Assembly: GCF_008923245.1 (NCBI RefSeq)
Contig: NZ_WBOS01000008.1
Coordinates: 89,807-153,806 of the forward strand
Source: Cytobacillus depressus
GTDB taxonomy: Bacteria; Bacillota; Bacilli; Bacillales; Cytobacillaceae
DNA length: 64,000 bases
Reading direction: 5' to 3'
The number at the start of each line of letters is the position of its first letter. Within the stretch, counting starts at the first letter, position 1. The notes beneath the pieces are model-generated. The model was given only the letters and a program-made list of their open reading frames with translations, was not told the DNA's origin and made no database searches. Below are positions 54,881 to 64,000 of this stretch, one piece after another. A program made the translations under genes and the position numbers.

Positions 54881-56167
54881 ATGGAAAAGCTTATGATTGC
54901 TGGCGGTTATCCTTTAAAAGGAACTGTTCGAATTAGCGGGGCAAAAAATAGTGCAGTGGCTTTGATTCCAGCTACGATCCTAGCTGATTCGCCTGTCACG
55001 ATTGAAGGGCTGCCAGATATTTCGGATGTTCAAATTTTAAAAGGACTGCTTGAAGAACTTGGAGGGACCGTCAAATTCTCTGATGGAGACATGACTGTCG
55101 ACCCTTCGACGATGATTTCCATGCCTTTGCCGAATGGAAAAGTTAAAAAACTGCGTGCCTCTTATTATTTAATGGGGGCGATGCTTGGCCGTTTCAAAAA
55201 GGCGGTCATTGGTCTTCCAGGAGGATGCCATCTCGGTCCACGGCCGATCGATCAGCATATAAAAGGGTTTGAGGCTCTTGGCGCAACGGTGACAAATGAG
55301 CAAGGTGCAATCTATCTGCGGGCGGATGAGCTGCGCGGCGCCCGGATTTATTTGGATGTTGTTAGTGTTGGTGCGACCATTAATATTATGCTTGCAGCCG
55401 TTCGGGCAAAAGGAAGAACGGTCATCGAAAACGCTGCAAAAGAGCCGGAAATTATTGATGTGGCTACATTGCTCACAAATATGGGGGCAAAGATTAAAGG
55501 GGCTGGAACTGATGTCATTCGGATTGACGGTGTAGAACAGCTCCACGGATGCCAGCATACAATTATCCCTGACCGGATTGAAGCGGGAACATATATGATT
55601 CTTGGTGCCGCAGTAGGTGAAGGGATCACAATTGATAATGTCATCCCGCAGCATTTGGAGTCACTCATTGCGAAGCTGAGAGAGCTGGGGGTCCATATTG
55701 AATCCGCAGATGATCATGTATACATTCATCCAGTTGACAAAAGAAAAGCCGTTGACATTAAGACACTTGTATACCCTGGGTTCCCGACCGATCTTCAACA
55801 GCCGTTTACTACGTTGTTAACAAGCGCTGTTGGGACAAGTATGGTTACAGATACCATTTACAGTGCCCGTTTTAAACATATAGATGAATTAAGAAGAATG
55901 AATGCGAATATTAAAGTTGAAGGCCGTTCGGCGATCATTCACGGTCCTGTTCAATTGCAGGGGGCTAAAGTAAAGGCTAGTGATTTGCGTGCCGGCGCAG
56001 CGCTTGTTATTGCTGGGCTTATGGCAGAGGGAATCACAGAAGTAACTGGCCTTGAGCATATTGACCGCGGATACAGCCATCTCGTTGAAAAGCTCAATGG
56101 GCTAGGCGCGACCGTTTGGCGAGAAAATTTATCGCAAGAAGAACTGGAACAGATGAAAAACGCTTAA
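54881..56167 (+). CDS. murA: UDP-N-acetylglucosamine 1-carboxyvinyltransferase
   Basis: 428-residue enoylpyruvyl transferase, first committed step of peptidoglycan synthesis and target of fosfomycin. K22-N23 ([12 protein letters not shown]), catalytic loop C116 in [14 protein letters not shown]. By position it corresponds to the second B. subtilis paralogue (murAB, also called murZ). SD GAAGGGAGC. Confidence 0.94.
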   Translation: MEKLMIAGGYPLKGTVRISGAKNSAVALIPATILADSPVTIEGLPDISDVQILKGLLEELGGTVKFSDGDMTVDPSTMISMPLPNGKVKKLRASYYLMGAMLGRFKKAVIGLPGGCHLGPRPIDQHIKGFEALGATVTNEQGAIYLRADELRGARIYLDVVSVGATINIMLAAVRAKGRTVIENAAKEPEIIDVATLLTNMGAKIKGAGTDVIRIDGVEQLHGCQHTIIPDRIEAGTYMILGAAVGEGITIDNVIPQHLESLIAKLRELGVHIESADDHVYIHPVDKRKAVDIKTLVYPGFPTDLQQPFTTLLTSAVGTSMVTDTIYSARFKHIDELRRMNANIKVEGRSAIIHGPVQLQGAKVKASDLRAGAALVIAGLMAEGITEVTGLEHIDRGYSHLVEKLNGLGATVWRENLSQEELEQMKNA

Positions 56168-56182
56168 TAAGTTTGATTTATA

Positions 56183-56212
56183 GCCATATGTGTACGGTTT
56201 TACGCATATGGC
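56183..56212 (+). terminator. Hairpin after murA
   Basis: GCCATATG-t-GTA / TAC-g-CATATGGC stem; no T run, so terminator activity is uncertain. Confidence 0.45.
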
Positions 56213-56270
56213 AGTTTGTACGCAACAAGCAAAGAGACTGCACAGCATAGATTCAAGGGGGAAAAATTAA

Positions 56271-57233
56271 ATGGAACGTAGTTTATCGATGGAACTTATC
56301 CGTGTGACAGAGGCTGCAGCATTAGCATCTGCCCGCTGGATGGGTCGCGGAAAAAAAGACGAAGCTGATGATGCGGCAACGACAGCAATGAGAAATGTAT
56401 TCGATACAGTCCCAATGAAAGGGACGGTCGTAATCGGAGAAGGAGAAATGGACGAAGCTCCTATGCTTTACATTGGTGAAAAGCTTGGAACTGGCTACGG
56501 TCCGCGTGTCGATGTCGCTGTAGACCCTCTAGAGGGCACAAATATTGTTGCTTCTGGTGGCTGGAATGCGCTTGCTGTTCTTGCCGTAGCAGACCATGGC
56601 AATTTACTGCACGCGCCTGATATGTATATGGAAAAAATCGCAGTTGGCCCGGAAGCTGTTGGCCAAATTGATATTAATGCTTCTGTCCTCGACAATTTAA
56701 AAGCCGTTGCGAAAGCAAAAAATAAAGACATTGAAGATGTTGTCGCCACTGTTCTCGATCGTTCGCGCCATGAACATATTATCAAACAGCTCCGCGCGGC
56801 GGGTGCAAGAATTAAATTAATTAATGATGGGGATGTGGCTGGTGCCATTAACACTGCATTTGACCATACGGGAGTAGATATTCTTTTCGGTCTCGGTGGT
56901 GCTCCAGAAGGCGTTATTTCTGCCGTTGCCCTTAAATGTCTTGGCGGAGAGATTCAAGGAAAGCTTGTTCCGCAAAATGATGCTGAAGCTGAACGCTGTA
57001 AGAAGATGGGGCTTGATGTAAGCAAGATTCTTCTTATGGAAGATTTAGTGAGGGGCGATGATGCAATTTTTGCAGCAACGGGTGTAACAGATGGAGAGCT
57101 TCTGAAAGGTGTCCAATTTAAAGGATCTTATGGCTCGACTCACTCTGTTGTTATGCGTGCGAAATCTGGAACTGTCCGCTTTATCGAAGGCCGTCACAGT
57201 CTGCATAAAAAACCGAACTTAGTAATTGGCTAA
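56271..57233 (+). CDS. glpX: Fructose-1,6-bisphosphatase, class II (GlpX)
   Basis: 320-residue lithium-sensitive phosphatase for gluconeogenesis. Metal motifs [19 protein letters not shown] and the sugar-binding region [37 protein letters not shown]. Works with fbaA and tal upstream. Confidence 0.94.
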   Translation: MERSLSMELIRVTEAAALASARWMGRGKKDEADDAATTAMRNVFDTVPMKGTVVIGEGEMDEAPMLYIGEKLGTGYGPRVDVAVDPLEGTNIVASGGWNALAVLAVADHGNLLHAPDMYMEKIAVGPEAVGQIDINASVLDNLKAVAKAKNKDIEDVVATVLDRSRHEHIIKQLRAAGARIKLINDGDVAGAINTAFDHTGVDILFGLGGAPEGVISAVALKCLGGEIQGKLVPQNDAEAERCKKMGLDVSKILLMEDLVRGDDAIFAATGVTDGELLKGVQFKGSYGSTHSVVMRAKSGTVRFIEGRHSLHKKPNLVIG

Positions 57234-57327
57234 TTCAATAAAATTTTCCAAGATAATAGTAATGAGGGATTATTTTTGAATAATGAATAGGTCTGGCGAA
57301 ATCCGATGCCAGACCAAACCCCTTAAC

Positions 57328-57566
57328 GTCTAGCTCCACAAGGAACACTTCGGTAGCATAATCATCGCACGAGTAAAAGCTTAGCTTTTAGGAGGAGCGC
57401 CTACCCTCTTGAGGTCACAAGTCAATCCTCCCAAAAAGGTAAAAAACACCTTTCTGAGAGGCTTGTCTTGTGCTTATCGGGGGTGAACACCAAGGAAAAC
57501 TTCTTCCGAATAACCTTCGCAGGAACAATTGGCACTTTGATTGTTCCGAAGGCGCTTACGCATTTG
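57328..57566. repeat. Dispersed element A, copy 5 (long form)
   Basis: About 239 bp from GTCTAGCTCCACAAGGAA to GGCGCTTACGC. Has the same 5' insert as copy 2 (CACGAGTAAAAGC...TTTTAGGAGGAG) and the stems CACAAG/CTTGTG and AAAGGT/ACCTTT. The remaining 57567-57835 is A/T-rich leader of rho with one weak hairpin (57658-57703) and no gene. Confidence 0.85.
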
Positions 57567-57835
57567 TGCTTCCTGCCAAAAAATAGACTTGTTTCCTTCA
57601 TGTAAATAAAATATAGTTAATACATACTCCTATAAAGGTTTATTGCAACAAAAAAAGAACCCCAATATGATCTTTAAAAAATGGCTTCTATTGGGTTTAT
57701 CCTCAAGATATTTTAATATATATAATAATAGTTTTTGCCTCAATTATATTTTTCCCGTTTTTATTTTTACTGATCATTTTGCTGATTTTAGTTTATAGGG
57801 GAAAGTGTTTGAAAATTTAAAAGTGTGGTGTCATT

Positions 57836-59104
57836 ATGGGATTAAATATATCTAGTTTAGAGAATATGAAATTAAAGGAACTTTATGAGCTTGCTCGTGA
57901 ATATAAAGTTTCTTACTATAGCAAATTAACGAAGAAAGAATTAATTTTTGCCATTTTAAAGGCAAGAGCAGAAAAAGAAGGGTACTTCTTTATGGAAGGC
58001 GTCCTTGAAATTATCCAATCAGAGGGCTTTGGGTTTTTAAGACCAATCAACTATTCGCCAAGCTCTGAGGATATTTATATTTCTGCATCGCAAATCCGCC
58101 GTTTTGATTTAAGAAATGGGGACAAGGTGTCTGGAAAGGTACGTCCCCCGAAAGAGAATGAGCGCTATTTTGGCCTTCTGCAAGTAGAAGCAGTTAACGG
58201 AGATGACCCTGAATCTGCGAAAGAGCGTGTGCATTTCCCGGCTTTAACACCTTTATATCCTGATAGCCATATGAAGCTGGAAACGACGCAAAGGCATCTT
58301 TCCACAAGAATTATGGACGTGCTTGCTCCGGTAGGTTTTGGGCAGCGTGGTTTGATCGTTGCACCTCCTAAAGCGGGGAAAACAATGCTTTTAAAAGAAA
58401 TTGCCAACAGCATTACAACGAACCACCCAGAGGTAGAGTTAATCGTTTTATTAATTGACGAGCGTCCAGAAGAGGTAACAGATATTGAGCGTTCTGTTGC
58501 AGGGGATGTCGTGAGCTCTACATTTGATGAGGTTCCAGAAAATCATATTAAAGTGGCCGAGCTTGTTCTTGAGCGTGCGATGCGTTTAGTAGAGCATAAG
58601 CGTGACGTTGTCATCTTAATGGATAGTATTACAAGATTGGCAAGAGCTTACAACCTTGTAATCCCGCCAAGCGGAAGAACATTATCCGGGGGGATTGACC
58701 CAGCAGCTTTCCACCGTCCGAAGCGCTTCTTCGGTGCGGCCCGTAATATTGAAGAAGGCGGCAGCTTAACAATTTTAGCAACCGCTCTTGTGGATACAGG
58801 CTCAAGAATGGACGATGTTATTTACGAAGAATTTAAAGGAACAGGGAATATGGAGCTTCATCTTGACCGCACTCTTGCAGAAAGAAGAATCTTCCCAGCG
58901 ATCGATATTCGCCGCTCCGGAACGCGGAAAGAAGAGCTTCTTATTCAGAAGGAGCAGCTTGACATGCTTTGGGCTATTCGCAAATCGATGTCAGATTCAC
59001 CAGATTTCGCAGAGAAGTTTTTGCGCAAGCTAAGACAGACGAAATCAAATGAAGATTTCTTTGGGAACTTAGCAGATGAAATGAAAGCGAAGCGTTCCCA
59101 CTAA
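57836..59104 (+). CDS. rho: Transcription termination factor Rho
   Basis: 422-residue hexameric RNA helicase. N-terminal Rho_N helices ([26 protein letters not shown]), cold-shock-like RNA domain ([22 protein letters not shown]), Walker [14 protein letters not shown] near 180, Walker [16 protein letters not shown], and the R-loop. No large N-terminal insertion. The SD is weak (GGTG), so ATG 57836 rests mainly on length. Confidence 0.95.
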   Translation: MGLNISSLENMKLKELYELAREYKVSYYSKLTKKELIFAILKARAEKEGYFFMEGVLEIIQSEGFGFLRPINYSPSSEDIYISASQIRRFDLRNGDKVSGKVRPPKENERYFGLLQVEAVNGDDPESAKERVHFPALTPLYPDSHMKLETTQRHLSTRIMDVLAPVGFGQRGLIVAPPKAGKTMLLKEIANSITTNHPEVELIVLLIDERPEEVTDIERSVAGDVVSSTFDEVPENHIKVAELVLERAMRLVEHKRDVVILMDSITRLARAYNLVIPPSGRTLSGGIDPAAFHRPKRFFGAARNIEEGGSLTILATALVDTGSRMDDVIYEEFKGTGNMELHLDRTLAERRIFPAIDIRRSGTRKEELLIQKEQLDMLWAIRKSMSDSPDFAEKFLRKLRQTKSNEDFFGNLADEMKAKRSH

Positions 59105-59302
59105 GATTGCATGGCGGAAGACGGATTCCCTATTTCTTAGTGGTGAAATTTCCCTTTCCTCAAGGTGAAATCAAATATTGCAAAATGGGTTTTGCCTTGT
59201 TATAATTATTCCAGTGTGCTTTAGATATACGGTTGTCCAATGTGGCCCGTAATATATAACTCTGTCTCAGCAAATGATTCAGGGCGGAAGGAGATGAAAA
59301 GA

Positions 59303-59509
59303 ATGAAAGCAGGAATTCATCCAAATTACAATAAAGCAGTAGTTAAATGTGCATGTGGTAATGAATTTGAAACGGGTTCTGTTCAAAAAGAAATCCGTGT
59401 TGAAACTTGTTCTGAATGCCATCCATTCTACACAGGTCGTCAAAAATTCGCTGAAGCTGGCGGACGTGTTGACCGTTTCAACAAAAAATACGGCATCAAG
59501 CAACAATAA
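59303..59509 (+). CDS. rpmE: Ribosomal protein L31 (zinc-binding form)
   Basis: 68 residues, C+ type with the zinc pairs C16-x-C18 and C36-x2-C39 (CACG, CSEC), so it is the zinc-containing paralogue, which is displaced by YtiA-type L31 in zinc starvation. ATG 59303 follows GAAGGAG by 8 nt; longer frames are not supported. Confidence 0.95.
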   Translation: MKAGIHPNYNKAVVKCACGNEFETGSVQKEIRVETCSECHPFYTGRQKFAEAGGRVDRFNKKYGIKQQ

Positions 59510-59518
59510 TAAAACCCA

Positions 59519-59552
59519 AAACAGGCAAGCTTTCTCTCTTGCCTGTTTTTTA
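59519..59552 (+). terminator. Terminator of rpmE
   Basis: ACAGGCAAG-ctttctct-CTTGCCTGT followed by TTTTT. Confidence 0.9.
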
Positions 59553-59595
59553 TTTCTGAAATATATACTTAGGCAGTTTTTTAAAGAAAGTATGT

Positions 59596-59738
59596 GTTCA
59601 AAAAGGAGGACAAAGAGAGCCGAGAAGTTCAAGGAAGCGAAGCCTTCGAGCACCGGAACGTATGCTTTTAATACGTGAGGAGCGGAGAAGCAAGCTGACG
59701 CCGAAATTCGACGGCTATTTTTCCCGGACTTTTTGAAC
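59596..59738. repeat. Dispersed element B, copy 3
   Basis: 143 bp with perfect ends GTTCAAAAAG / CTTTTTGAAC. Contains module Y and the AAATTCGACGGCT right module but lacks X. It stops shortly before the tdk SD. Confidence 0.9.
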
Positions 59739-59764
59739 TACTTCTAAAGGAGGAAAAGCCTTCT

Positions 59765-60382
59765 ATGTACGTAATGAACCACCATGGATGGGTAGAGGTC
59801 ATTTGCGGAAGCATGTTCTCAGGTAAATCGGAAGAACTGATTCGCCGCGTACGCAGAGCCCAATTCGCCAAGCAGCAAATCATTGTATTTAAACCGCAAA
59901 TTGATAACCGCTACAGTGAAGAAGCGGTCGTATCTCATAATGGTACGGCTTTTACAGCTGTACCGATCACCCAATCCACTGAAATTTTTAAACATATTCA
60001 CCCAGATATTGATGTCATTGCGATTGACGAAGTGCAATTTTTTGATGATGAAATCGTAAAAGTCATCCAGCATCTGGCGAATAGCGGCCATCGCGTCATA
60101 GCAGCTGGACTTGATCAAGATTTTCGCGGCGAGCCATTCGGCAAAATGCCAGCACTCATGGCTATTGCTGAATTAGTAACGAAGCTCCAAGCAGTATGTG
60201 CAGTTTGCGGATCGCCAGCCAGCCGCACGCAAAGATTAATTAACGGAGAACCTGCTTCGTATGATGATCCTGTTATTTTAGTCGGTGCATCCGAAGCCTA
60301 TGAGCCTCGCTGCCGCCACCATCACGAAGTGCCAAAGTCACCATCTATTTTGGATGACAAGCAAACAACTCAGTCATTATAA
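59765..60382 (+). CDS. tdk: Thymidine kinase
   Basis: 205-residue type II thymidine kinase for salvage. P-loop [20 protein letters not shown], flap/lasso region with [19 protein letters not shown], zinc ligands C-x2-C and CRHHHEVP. Start ATG 59765, 11 nt after AAAGGAGG; ATG 59774 is an alternative. Confidence 0.95.
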   Translation: MYVMNHHGWVEVICGSMFSGKSEELIRRVRRAQFAKQQIIVFKPQIDNRYSEEAVVSHNGTAFTAVPITQSTEIFKHIHPDIDVIAIDEVQFFDDEIVKVIQHLANSGHRVIAAGLDQDFRGEPFGKMPALMAIAELVTKLQAVCAVCGSPASRTQRLINGEPASYDDPVILVGASEAYEPRCRHHHEVPKSPSILDDKQTTQSL

Positions 60383-60400
60383 ATTTATACTTATTTCATT

Positions 60401-60431
60401 CTGTCTGAAGCGATTTCAGGCAGTTTTTTTT
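60401..60431 (+). terminator. Terminator of tdk
   Basis: CTGTCTGAA-gcga-TTTCAGGCAG followed by eight T. Confidence 0.88.
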
Positions 60432-60456
60432 ATTTTGGGGAGGAAATTGGGGAGTA

Positions 60457-60765
60457 GCGGATAAATTTCTGAACTGGCGGATATATTGCTAGAAGTTGCG
60501 GATATGTAGGAAAAGCGGCGGATAAATTGCTAGAAGTTGCGGATATGTAGGAAAAGCGGCGGATAAATTGCTAGAAGTTGCGGATATGTAGGAAAAGCGG
60601 CGGATAAATTGCTGGAAGTTGTGGATATATAGGAAAAGCGGCGGATAAATTGCTAGAAGTTGTGGATATCCATGAAAAGTGGGGATATAGTGCTCGAACT
60701 TGTGAATATCCAGTAAAAGCAGCAGATAAATTGTTGAAACTTGTGGATATCCACTGAATAACTAT
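60457..60765. repeat. Short-period (20/21 bp) array, tdk-lipoprotein spacer
   Basis: GCGGATA-type words recur with ATA at 60461, 60481, 60502, 60522, 60543, 60563, 60584, 60604, 60625, 60645, 60666, 60685, 60706, 60726 and 60747. Steps alternate 20 and 21, giving a 41-bp higher unit (GCGGATAAATTGCTAGAAGTT plus GCGGATATGTAGGAAAAGCG). The array starts right after the tdk terminator. Confidence 0.92.
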
Positions 60766-60860
60766 CCCAAAAATTAACGCCAAAAATTAATTGCCTGGTT
60801 GAATTTGGACCGTACTTTTTCCCGTTATAGTGGACATGCTATTAATGGGAGGTGCAAGAT

Positions 60861-61298
60861 TTGAAAAAACTGTTTGTTTTTATCCTCATTCTTGGTTTAA
60901 CGGCTGGCTGTGCAAATTTTAATCGTGGTGTGGAGAATTTTACCGGTACAAATGGTAATGATACTGGTTTAAGAAATATTTCCACTGATGAACGAGATTA
61001 CAATACAAGAGATTGGACGATGGATTCCCAAAATCCTAATTTCTTAAATTTAGATGGTAGAAATAAAGTGAACAATCAAGCAGATATCGACCATGCTCGC
61101 CAAGTGATCGATGCCACAGGTGAATATCGTTCTGGTCCAGTGTGGATAAATGGAGATGACATGTGGGTAACTGCCTATAAAAAAGAAATGATGACAGATC
61201 GCCAAAGAGCGACGGCATCCTCTAAGCTGCGAAAAAAACTTATAGAAGCATTGCCTCGTTACCATATCGAAGTGAAAATTCAAGAAGACCGCACATAA
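60861..61298 (+). CDS. YhcN/YlaJ-type sporulation lipoprotein
   Basis: 145-residue lipoprotein: signal peptide KKLFVFILILGLTAGC with lipobox LTAGC, then a short soluble domain (ADIDHARQVIDATGEYRSG...VKIQED) of the YhcN/YlaJ family associated with spores and germination. TTG 60861 lies 8 nt after GGGAGG; a GTG at 60852 overlaps the SD. Own terminator downstream. Confidence 0.8.
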   Translation: MKKLFVFILILGLTAGCANFNRGVENFTGTNGNDTGLRNISTDERDYNTRDWTMDSQNPNFLNLDGRNKVNNQADIDHARQVIDATGEYRSGPVWINGDDMWVTAYKKEMMTDRQRATASSKLRKKLIEALPRYHIEVKIQEDRT

Positions 61299-61300
61299 AT

Positions 61301-61327
61301 TGCCTTGCTGAATGCAGGGCTTTTTTG
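61301..61327 (+). terminator. Terminator of the lipoprotein gene
   Basis: GCCTTGC-tgaat-GCAGGGC followed by TTTTTT. Confidence 0.85.
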
Positions 61328-61487
61328 TGTTTAATTAATTTTGGATCAGATGATTTTTTAGTTTTCCACACTCATACGGCTAGATTTGTGGATAATTTTA
61401 AATAAAAATAGTTGCAATAAAACCAAAATGCGATATATTAGTTTTATACAATTTACAAAATTTTTGAAGAATTAGGGAGAGAACATC

Positions 61488-62465
61488 ATGCGGCCGATCG
61501 TAATTGGAATTATTGCAGCTTTCTTTTTTGCGTTTACATTTGTTTTAAACCGATCGATGGAGCTTTCAGGGGGAAGCTGGATTTGGAGTGCTTCGTTGCG
61601 GTATATTTTTATGATTCCATTCCTATTTCTCATTGTGGTTTGTAGGGGAAATCTAAAGCAGTTATTAATAGAAATGAAAAGAAATCCTCAAAGCTGGTTT
61701 CTATGGAGCTTTGTCGGTTTTGGTTTATTTTATGCACCAATAAGTTTTGCAGCAGCGTCTGGACCTGGATGGCTCATTGCCGGAACGTGGCAAGTGACGA
61801 TTATCTCTGGCTCACTTCTCGCCCCGTTATTTTTCGAAACAAAGCAAACACCGAACGGGCTAATTAAGGTGAGAGGAAGAATTCCGTTTATCGGCTTGTC
61901 AATGTCTCTCATTATTCTTCTTGGAGTAGCCGTTATGCAGCTCGAGCAGGCGAGCCAACTTTCAACAAAGATGCTCCTATTAGGAATTTTGCCCGTCATT
62001 CTTGCTTCCTTCGCCTATCCGTTAGGGAACCGCAAAATGATGGAGGTTTGCGGCGACCGGCTAGATGCTTACCAGCGCGTGCTCGGCATGACCATCGCTA
62101 GCCTGCCATTTTGGCTGCTTTTATCTTTATTTGGGGTGATTACCGTCGGACCGCCTAGCACGGGACAAACGATTCAATCACTATTAGTTGCACTGTTTTC
62201 TGGAGTGATAGCCACTGTTCTCTTTTTCAAAGCAACAGATTTAGTGAGAGGGGATATGCAAAGACTTGGTGCGGTTGAAGCGACACAATCCTTTGAAGTT
62301 TTATTTGCCGTAGCAGGTGAGCTAATTATTTTGTCAGCACCAGTGCCATCGTATGTCTCTTGGATGGGCATTATTTTAGTCATTGCTGGCATGGTATTGC
62401 ATAGCTATGTTTCCAACCGGGAAAAACCACTTAAAATGGCCGCTGTTAGGTATAAGTCTAGTTAG
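61488..62465 (+). CDS. Multidrug resistance efflux transporter family (DMT superfamily)
   Basis: 325-residue membrane protein with about ten helices in two repeats, of the EmrE-like multidrug efflux family (N-terminus IGIIAAFFFAFTFVLNRSME, then GPGWLIAGTWQVTII). Substrate unknown. SD AGGGAGAG precedes ATG 61488. The GntR regulator follows 188 bp later, across a short-period repeat array, and might control it. Confidence 0.85.
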   Translation: MRPIVIGIIAAFFFAFTFVLNRSMELSGGSWIWSASLRYIFMIPFLFLIVVCRGNLKQLLIEMKRNPQSWFLWSFVGFGLFYAPISFAAASGPGWLIAGTWQVTIISGSLLAPLFFETKQTPNGLIKVRGRIPFIGLSMSLIILLGVAVMQLEQASQLSTKMLLLGILPVILASFAYPLGNRKMMEVCGDRLDAYQRVLGMTIASLPFWLLLSLFGVITVGPPSTGQTIQSLLVALFSGVIATVLFFKATDLVRGDMQRLGAVEATQSFEVLFAVAGELIILSAPVPSYVSWMGIILVIAGMVLHSYVSNREKPLKMAAVRYKSS

Positions 62466-62474
62466 AAGAATTAT

Positions 62475-62635
62475 AAGTAACCGATAAAAATGTAGAAGTG
62501 ACCAATATCAAGTGCTAGCCTACCGATAAATAGAAAATTGACCGATACAACAATCGAACTGACTGATATATGCGGAAACTGGTCAATAAATTGGGAAGGA
62601 TTGCTGGTAAATCCCAAATTGACAGATATAACCAC
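62475..62635. repeat. Short-period (19-21 bp) array, DMT-gntR spacer
   Basis: Degenerate units of the type TGACCGATA with ATA at 62484, 62505, 62526, 62545, 62566, 62586, about 62607 and 62626. The last unit contains TTGACAGATATA, which also forms the gntR -35. Confidence 0.75.
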
Positions 62636-62647
62636 GATTGATATATT
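62619..62647 (+). promoter_or_regulatory. gntR promoter, predicted leaderless
   Basis: TTGACA (62619-62624), exactly 17 bp, TATATT (62642-62647). The expected start of transcription is about 62654, the A of the start codon. Confidence 0.75.
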
Positions 62648-62653
62648 GGTTTT

Positions 62654-63310
62654 ATGAAAACAATCAAAACTATTGCGCGACCAGCATTAAGGGATCAAGT
62701 GTATGAATCGTTGAAGAAAGCAATTGTGACATTGGAGTTAGAGCCTGGCCAAAGAATTATGGATAAAGAGCTTGCTGCAGAGTTTGGTGTCAGCCGAACA
62801 CCTGTGAGGGAAGCGCTGAAAAGGCTGGAGGATGAAGGCCTTGTTGAATCATTGCCAGGTTCGCAAACCCGTATTACGCAAATCCATTTAGAGGAGGCGA
62901 AAAACGCGTTTACCGTTGTGGCTGCATTGCATGGATTAGCAGCGCGTCTTGCAGCGATCACTATTTCCGAAGAAGATATTCAGCAAATGGAAGAAAGCAA
63001 TGATCAGCTAAAGAAGGCATTAGAAAATAAAAATGTGTTACATGCCGTGGAAGCGGATGATCGATTTCATGGGGTTCTTTTAGAAGCTTCTGGAAATCAA
63101 GAAATAGGGTTAGCATTAGAACGGATTATGTCAAAAGTACGCCGACTGGAATTTTCAAAGTTTAGTTCACTTGATGGAATGAAATCAATTGAAGAGCATA
63201 ATCAAATTATTTCGGCTTGCCGAGCTAAAAATGCAAGCCTAGCTTCTTCGCTCGTTGAGGAAAATTGGTTAAGCTTAGGGCGAATTTTAGTAGGAGAAAG
63301 TCAGAATTAA
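62654..63310 (+). CDS. GntR family regulator (FadR/FCD subfamily)
   Basis: 218 residues: winged helix at about 12-75 (LAAEFGVSRTPVREALKRLEDEGL) and a helical FCD ligand domain at about 85-210 with metal-site residues D, H (DDRFHGVLLEASGN) and EEHNQII. Such proteins sense small carboxylic acids or sugar acids; the ligand is unknown. No SD precedes the ATG, and the promoter position suggests a leaderless mRNA. Confidence 0.87.
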   Translation: MKTIKTIARPALRDQVYESLKKAIVTLELEPGQRIMDKELAAEFGVSRTPVREALKRLEDEGLVESLPGSQTRITQIHLEEAKNAFTVVAALHGLAARLAAITISEEDIQQMEESNDQLKKALENKNVLHAVEADDRFHGVLLEASGNQEIGLALERIMSKVRRLEFSKFSSLDGMKSIEEHNQIISACRAKNASLASSLVEENWLSLGRILVGESQN

Positions 63311-63325
63311 ATAATCTTATTATTT

Positions 63326-63358
63326 AAAGAGTATAACGGCCGTTGTACTCTTTTTATT
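63326..63358 (+). terminator. Terminator of gntR
   Basis: AAAGAGTA-t-AACGGCCGTT-g-TACTCTTTTTATTTT. Confidence 0.85.
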
Positions 63359-63393
63359 TTACTTCTTTCAAGATTATTGACTGATCCAAATGG

Positions 63394-64000
63394 TTTTAAA
63401 GGACATCCTTTGTCGTTTACCTCCAATTAGTGTCCTATATTATCAGGTTAAAGGACAAAGATTGTTGTATTCTCCTAAATGATGTCCTATAAAGCTTCGT
63501 TAAAGGACAAAGATTGTCGTATTCTCCTAATTGATCTATAAAGTTCCGTTAAAGGACAAAGATTGTCTTATTCTCCTAATGGATGTCCTATAAAGCTTCG
63601 TTAAAGGACAAAGATTATTGTATTCTCCTAATGGATGTCCTATAAACCTACGTTAAAGGACAAAGATTGTCGTATTCTCCTAATGGATGTCCTATAAACC
63701 TACGTTAAAGGACAAAGATTGTCGTATTCTCCTAATGGATGTCCTATAAACCTTCGTTAAAGGACAAAGATTGTCGTATTCTCCTAATGGATGTCCTATA
63801 AACCTACGTTAAAGGACAAAGATTGTCGTATTCTCCTAATGGATGTCCTATAACCTTGGTTAAAGGACAAAGATTGTCGTATTCTCCTAATGGATGTCCT
63901 ATAAAGCTTCGTTAAAGGACAAAGATTATTGTATTCTCCTAATGGATGTCCTATAAACCTACGTTAAAGGACAAAGATTGTCGTATTCTCCTAATGGATG
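63394..64000. repeat. 52-bp tandem array 6 (GGACA...TGTCC family), continues beyond window
   Basis: AAAGG starts at 63398, 63450, 63502, 63551, 63603, 63655, 63707, 63759, 63811, 63862, 63914 and 63966: nine of eleven steps are 52 bp, one is 49 (3-bp loss) and one is 51. Within a unit GGACA is 25 bp from TGTCC and 17 bp from TGTCC to the next GGACA, exactly as in array 3, while the sequences between differ. The copies here are more alike than in the other arrays, suggesting recent growth. Confidence 0.95.

Noticed and set aside
57658..57703. Hairpin AACCCCAATA...TATTGGGTT upstream of rho as a riboswitch or attenuator
   Set aside because: The stem is short, the loop is long and no alternative structure or T run is visible; nothing identifies a known leader class.
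61387..61395. TGTGGATAA, an exact DnaA box
   Set aside because: It is a single isolated 9-mer in A/T-rich DNA with no cluster, so chance is the likelier cause.

Overview
The window is chromosomal DNA of a spore-forming Bacillaceae bacterium (Bacillus sensu lato, outside the B. subtilis species group). It has low-to-moderate G+C, strong AGGAGG ribosome sites and many TTG/GTG starts. Sporulation genes are present (spo0F, gerQ, rsfA, pbpG, a YhcN/YlaJ-type lipoprotein), as are bacillithiol (bshB2), coproporphyrin-dependent haem (hemQ) and rpoE (delta) genes. From about 16.4 kb to 60.4 kb the gene order is that of the B. subtilis ywdI-to-tdk region, read from the origin-proximal to the terminus-proximal side. 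An exact match to the parS consensus at 15883-15898 fits an origin-proximal location.

Layout. 0-3.3 kb: an ABC exporter operon with its TetR repressor (minus strand), then an Fnr-type regulator with its own Fnr-like box. 3.8-6.7 kb: a SRPBCC protein, yojF-bshB2 and pdxK. 6.8-11.4 kb: a response regulator/histidine kinase pair next to a three-gene ABC transporter of the lantibiotic-immunity (LanFEG) type. 11.6-15.8 kb: molybdenum cofactor genes mobA, moaE, moaD and a moeB/thiF-type gene. 16-34.3 kb: ywdI, ywdK, gerQ, hemQ, pta, lipL, rsfA, ywfO, ywgA, ywhB, ywhC, ywhD, pbpG, speE, speB, ywiB, argS. 34.8-47.4 kb: clsB, then a fatty and branched acyl-CoA degradation block (fadF, thiolase, 3-hydroxyacyl-CoA dehydrogenase, two acyl-CoA dehydrogenases, a TetR regulator, fused isobutyryl-CoA mutase icmF) with a cre site and two palindromic operators. 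47.5-60.4 kb: rpoE, pyrG (with its G-run attenuator), ywjG, spo0F (with a consensus sigma-H promoter), fbaA, tal, murA, glpX, rho, rpmE, tdk. 60.8-63.3 kb: a sporulation-type lipoprotein, a DMT exporter and a GntR regulator that appears to be leaderless.

The most unusual content is between the genes. Five intergenic tandem arrays (3.3, 23.1, 34.4, 50.4 and 63.4 kb) have unrelated or only partly related sequences but the same 52-bp period. In 37 of 39 measured unit-to-unit steps the spacing is exactly 52 bp, despite many substitutions. Three more arrays (20.4, 60.5, 62.5 kb) repeat every 20-21 bp. The two periods are close to five and two turns of B-DNA. The units contain inverted arms at fixed spacing, and the arrays start just after the 3' end of a gene. 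I know of no description of this system, although I could not search.

Four further dispersed, structured repeat families are present, here called A (about 120 or 245 bp), B (about 145 bp, 10-bp terminal inverted repeats), C (210 bp) and D (187 bp). Two A copies and the two C copies show compensatory changes in their stems, and one A copy lies inside a B copy. These elements and arrays create false N-terminal extensions and false ORFs, so several starts below are placed downstream of the longest open frame, using the Shine-Dalgarno (SD) position.
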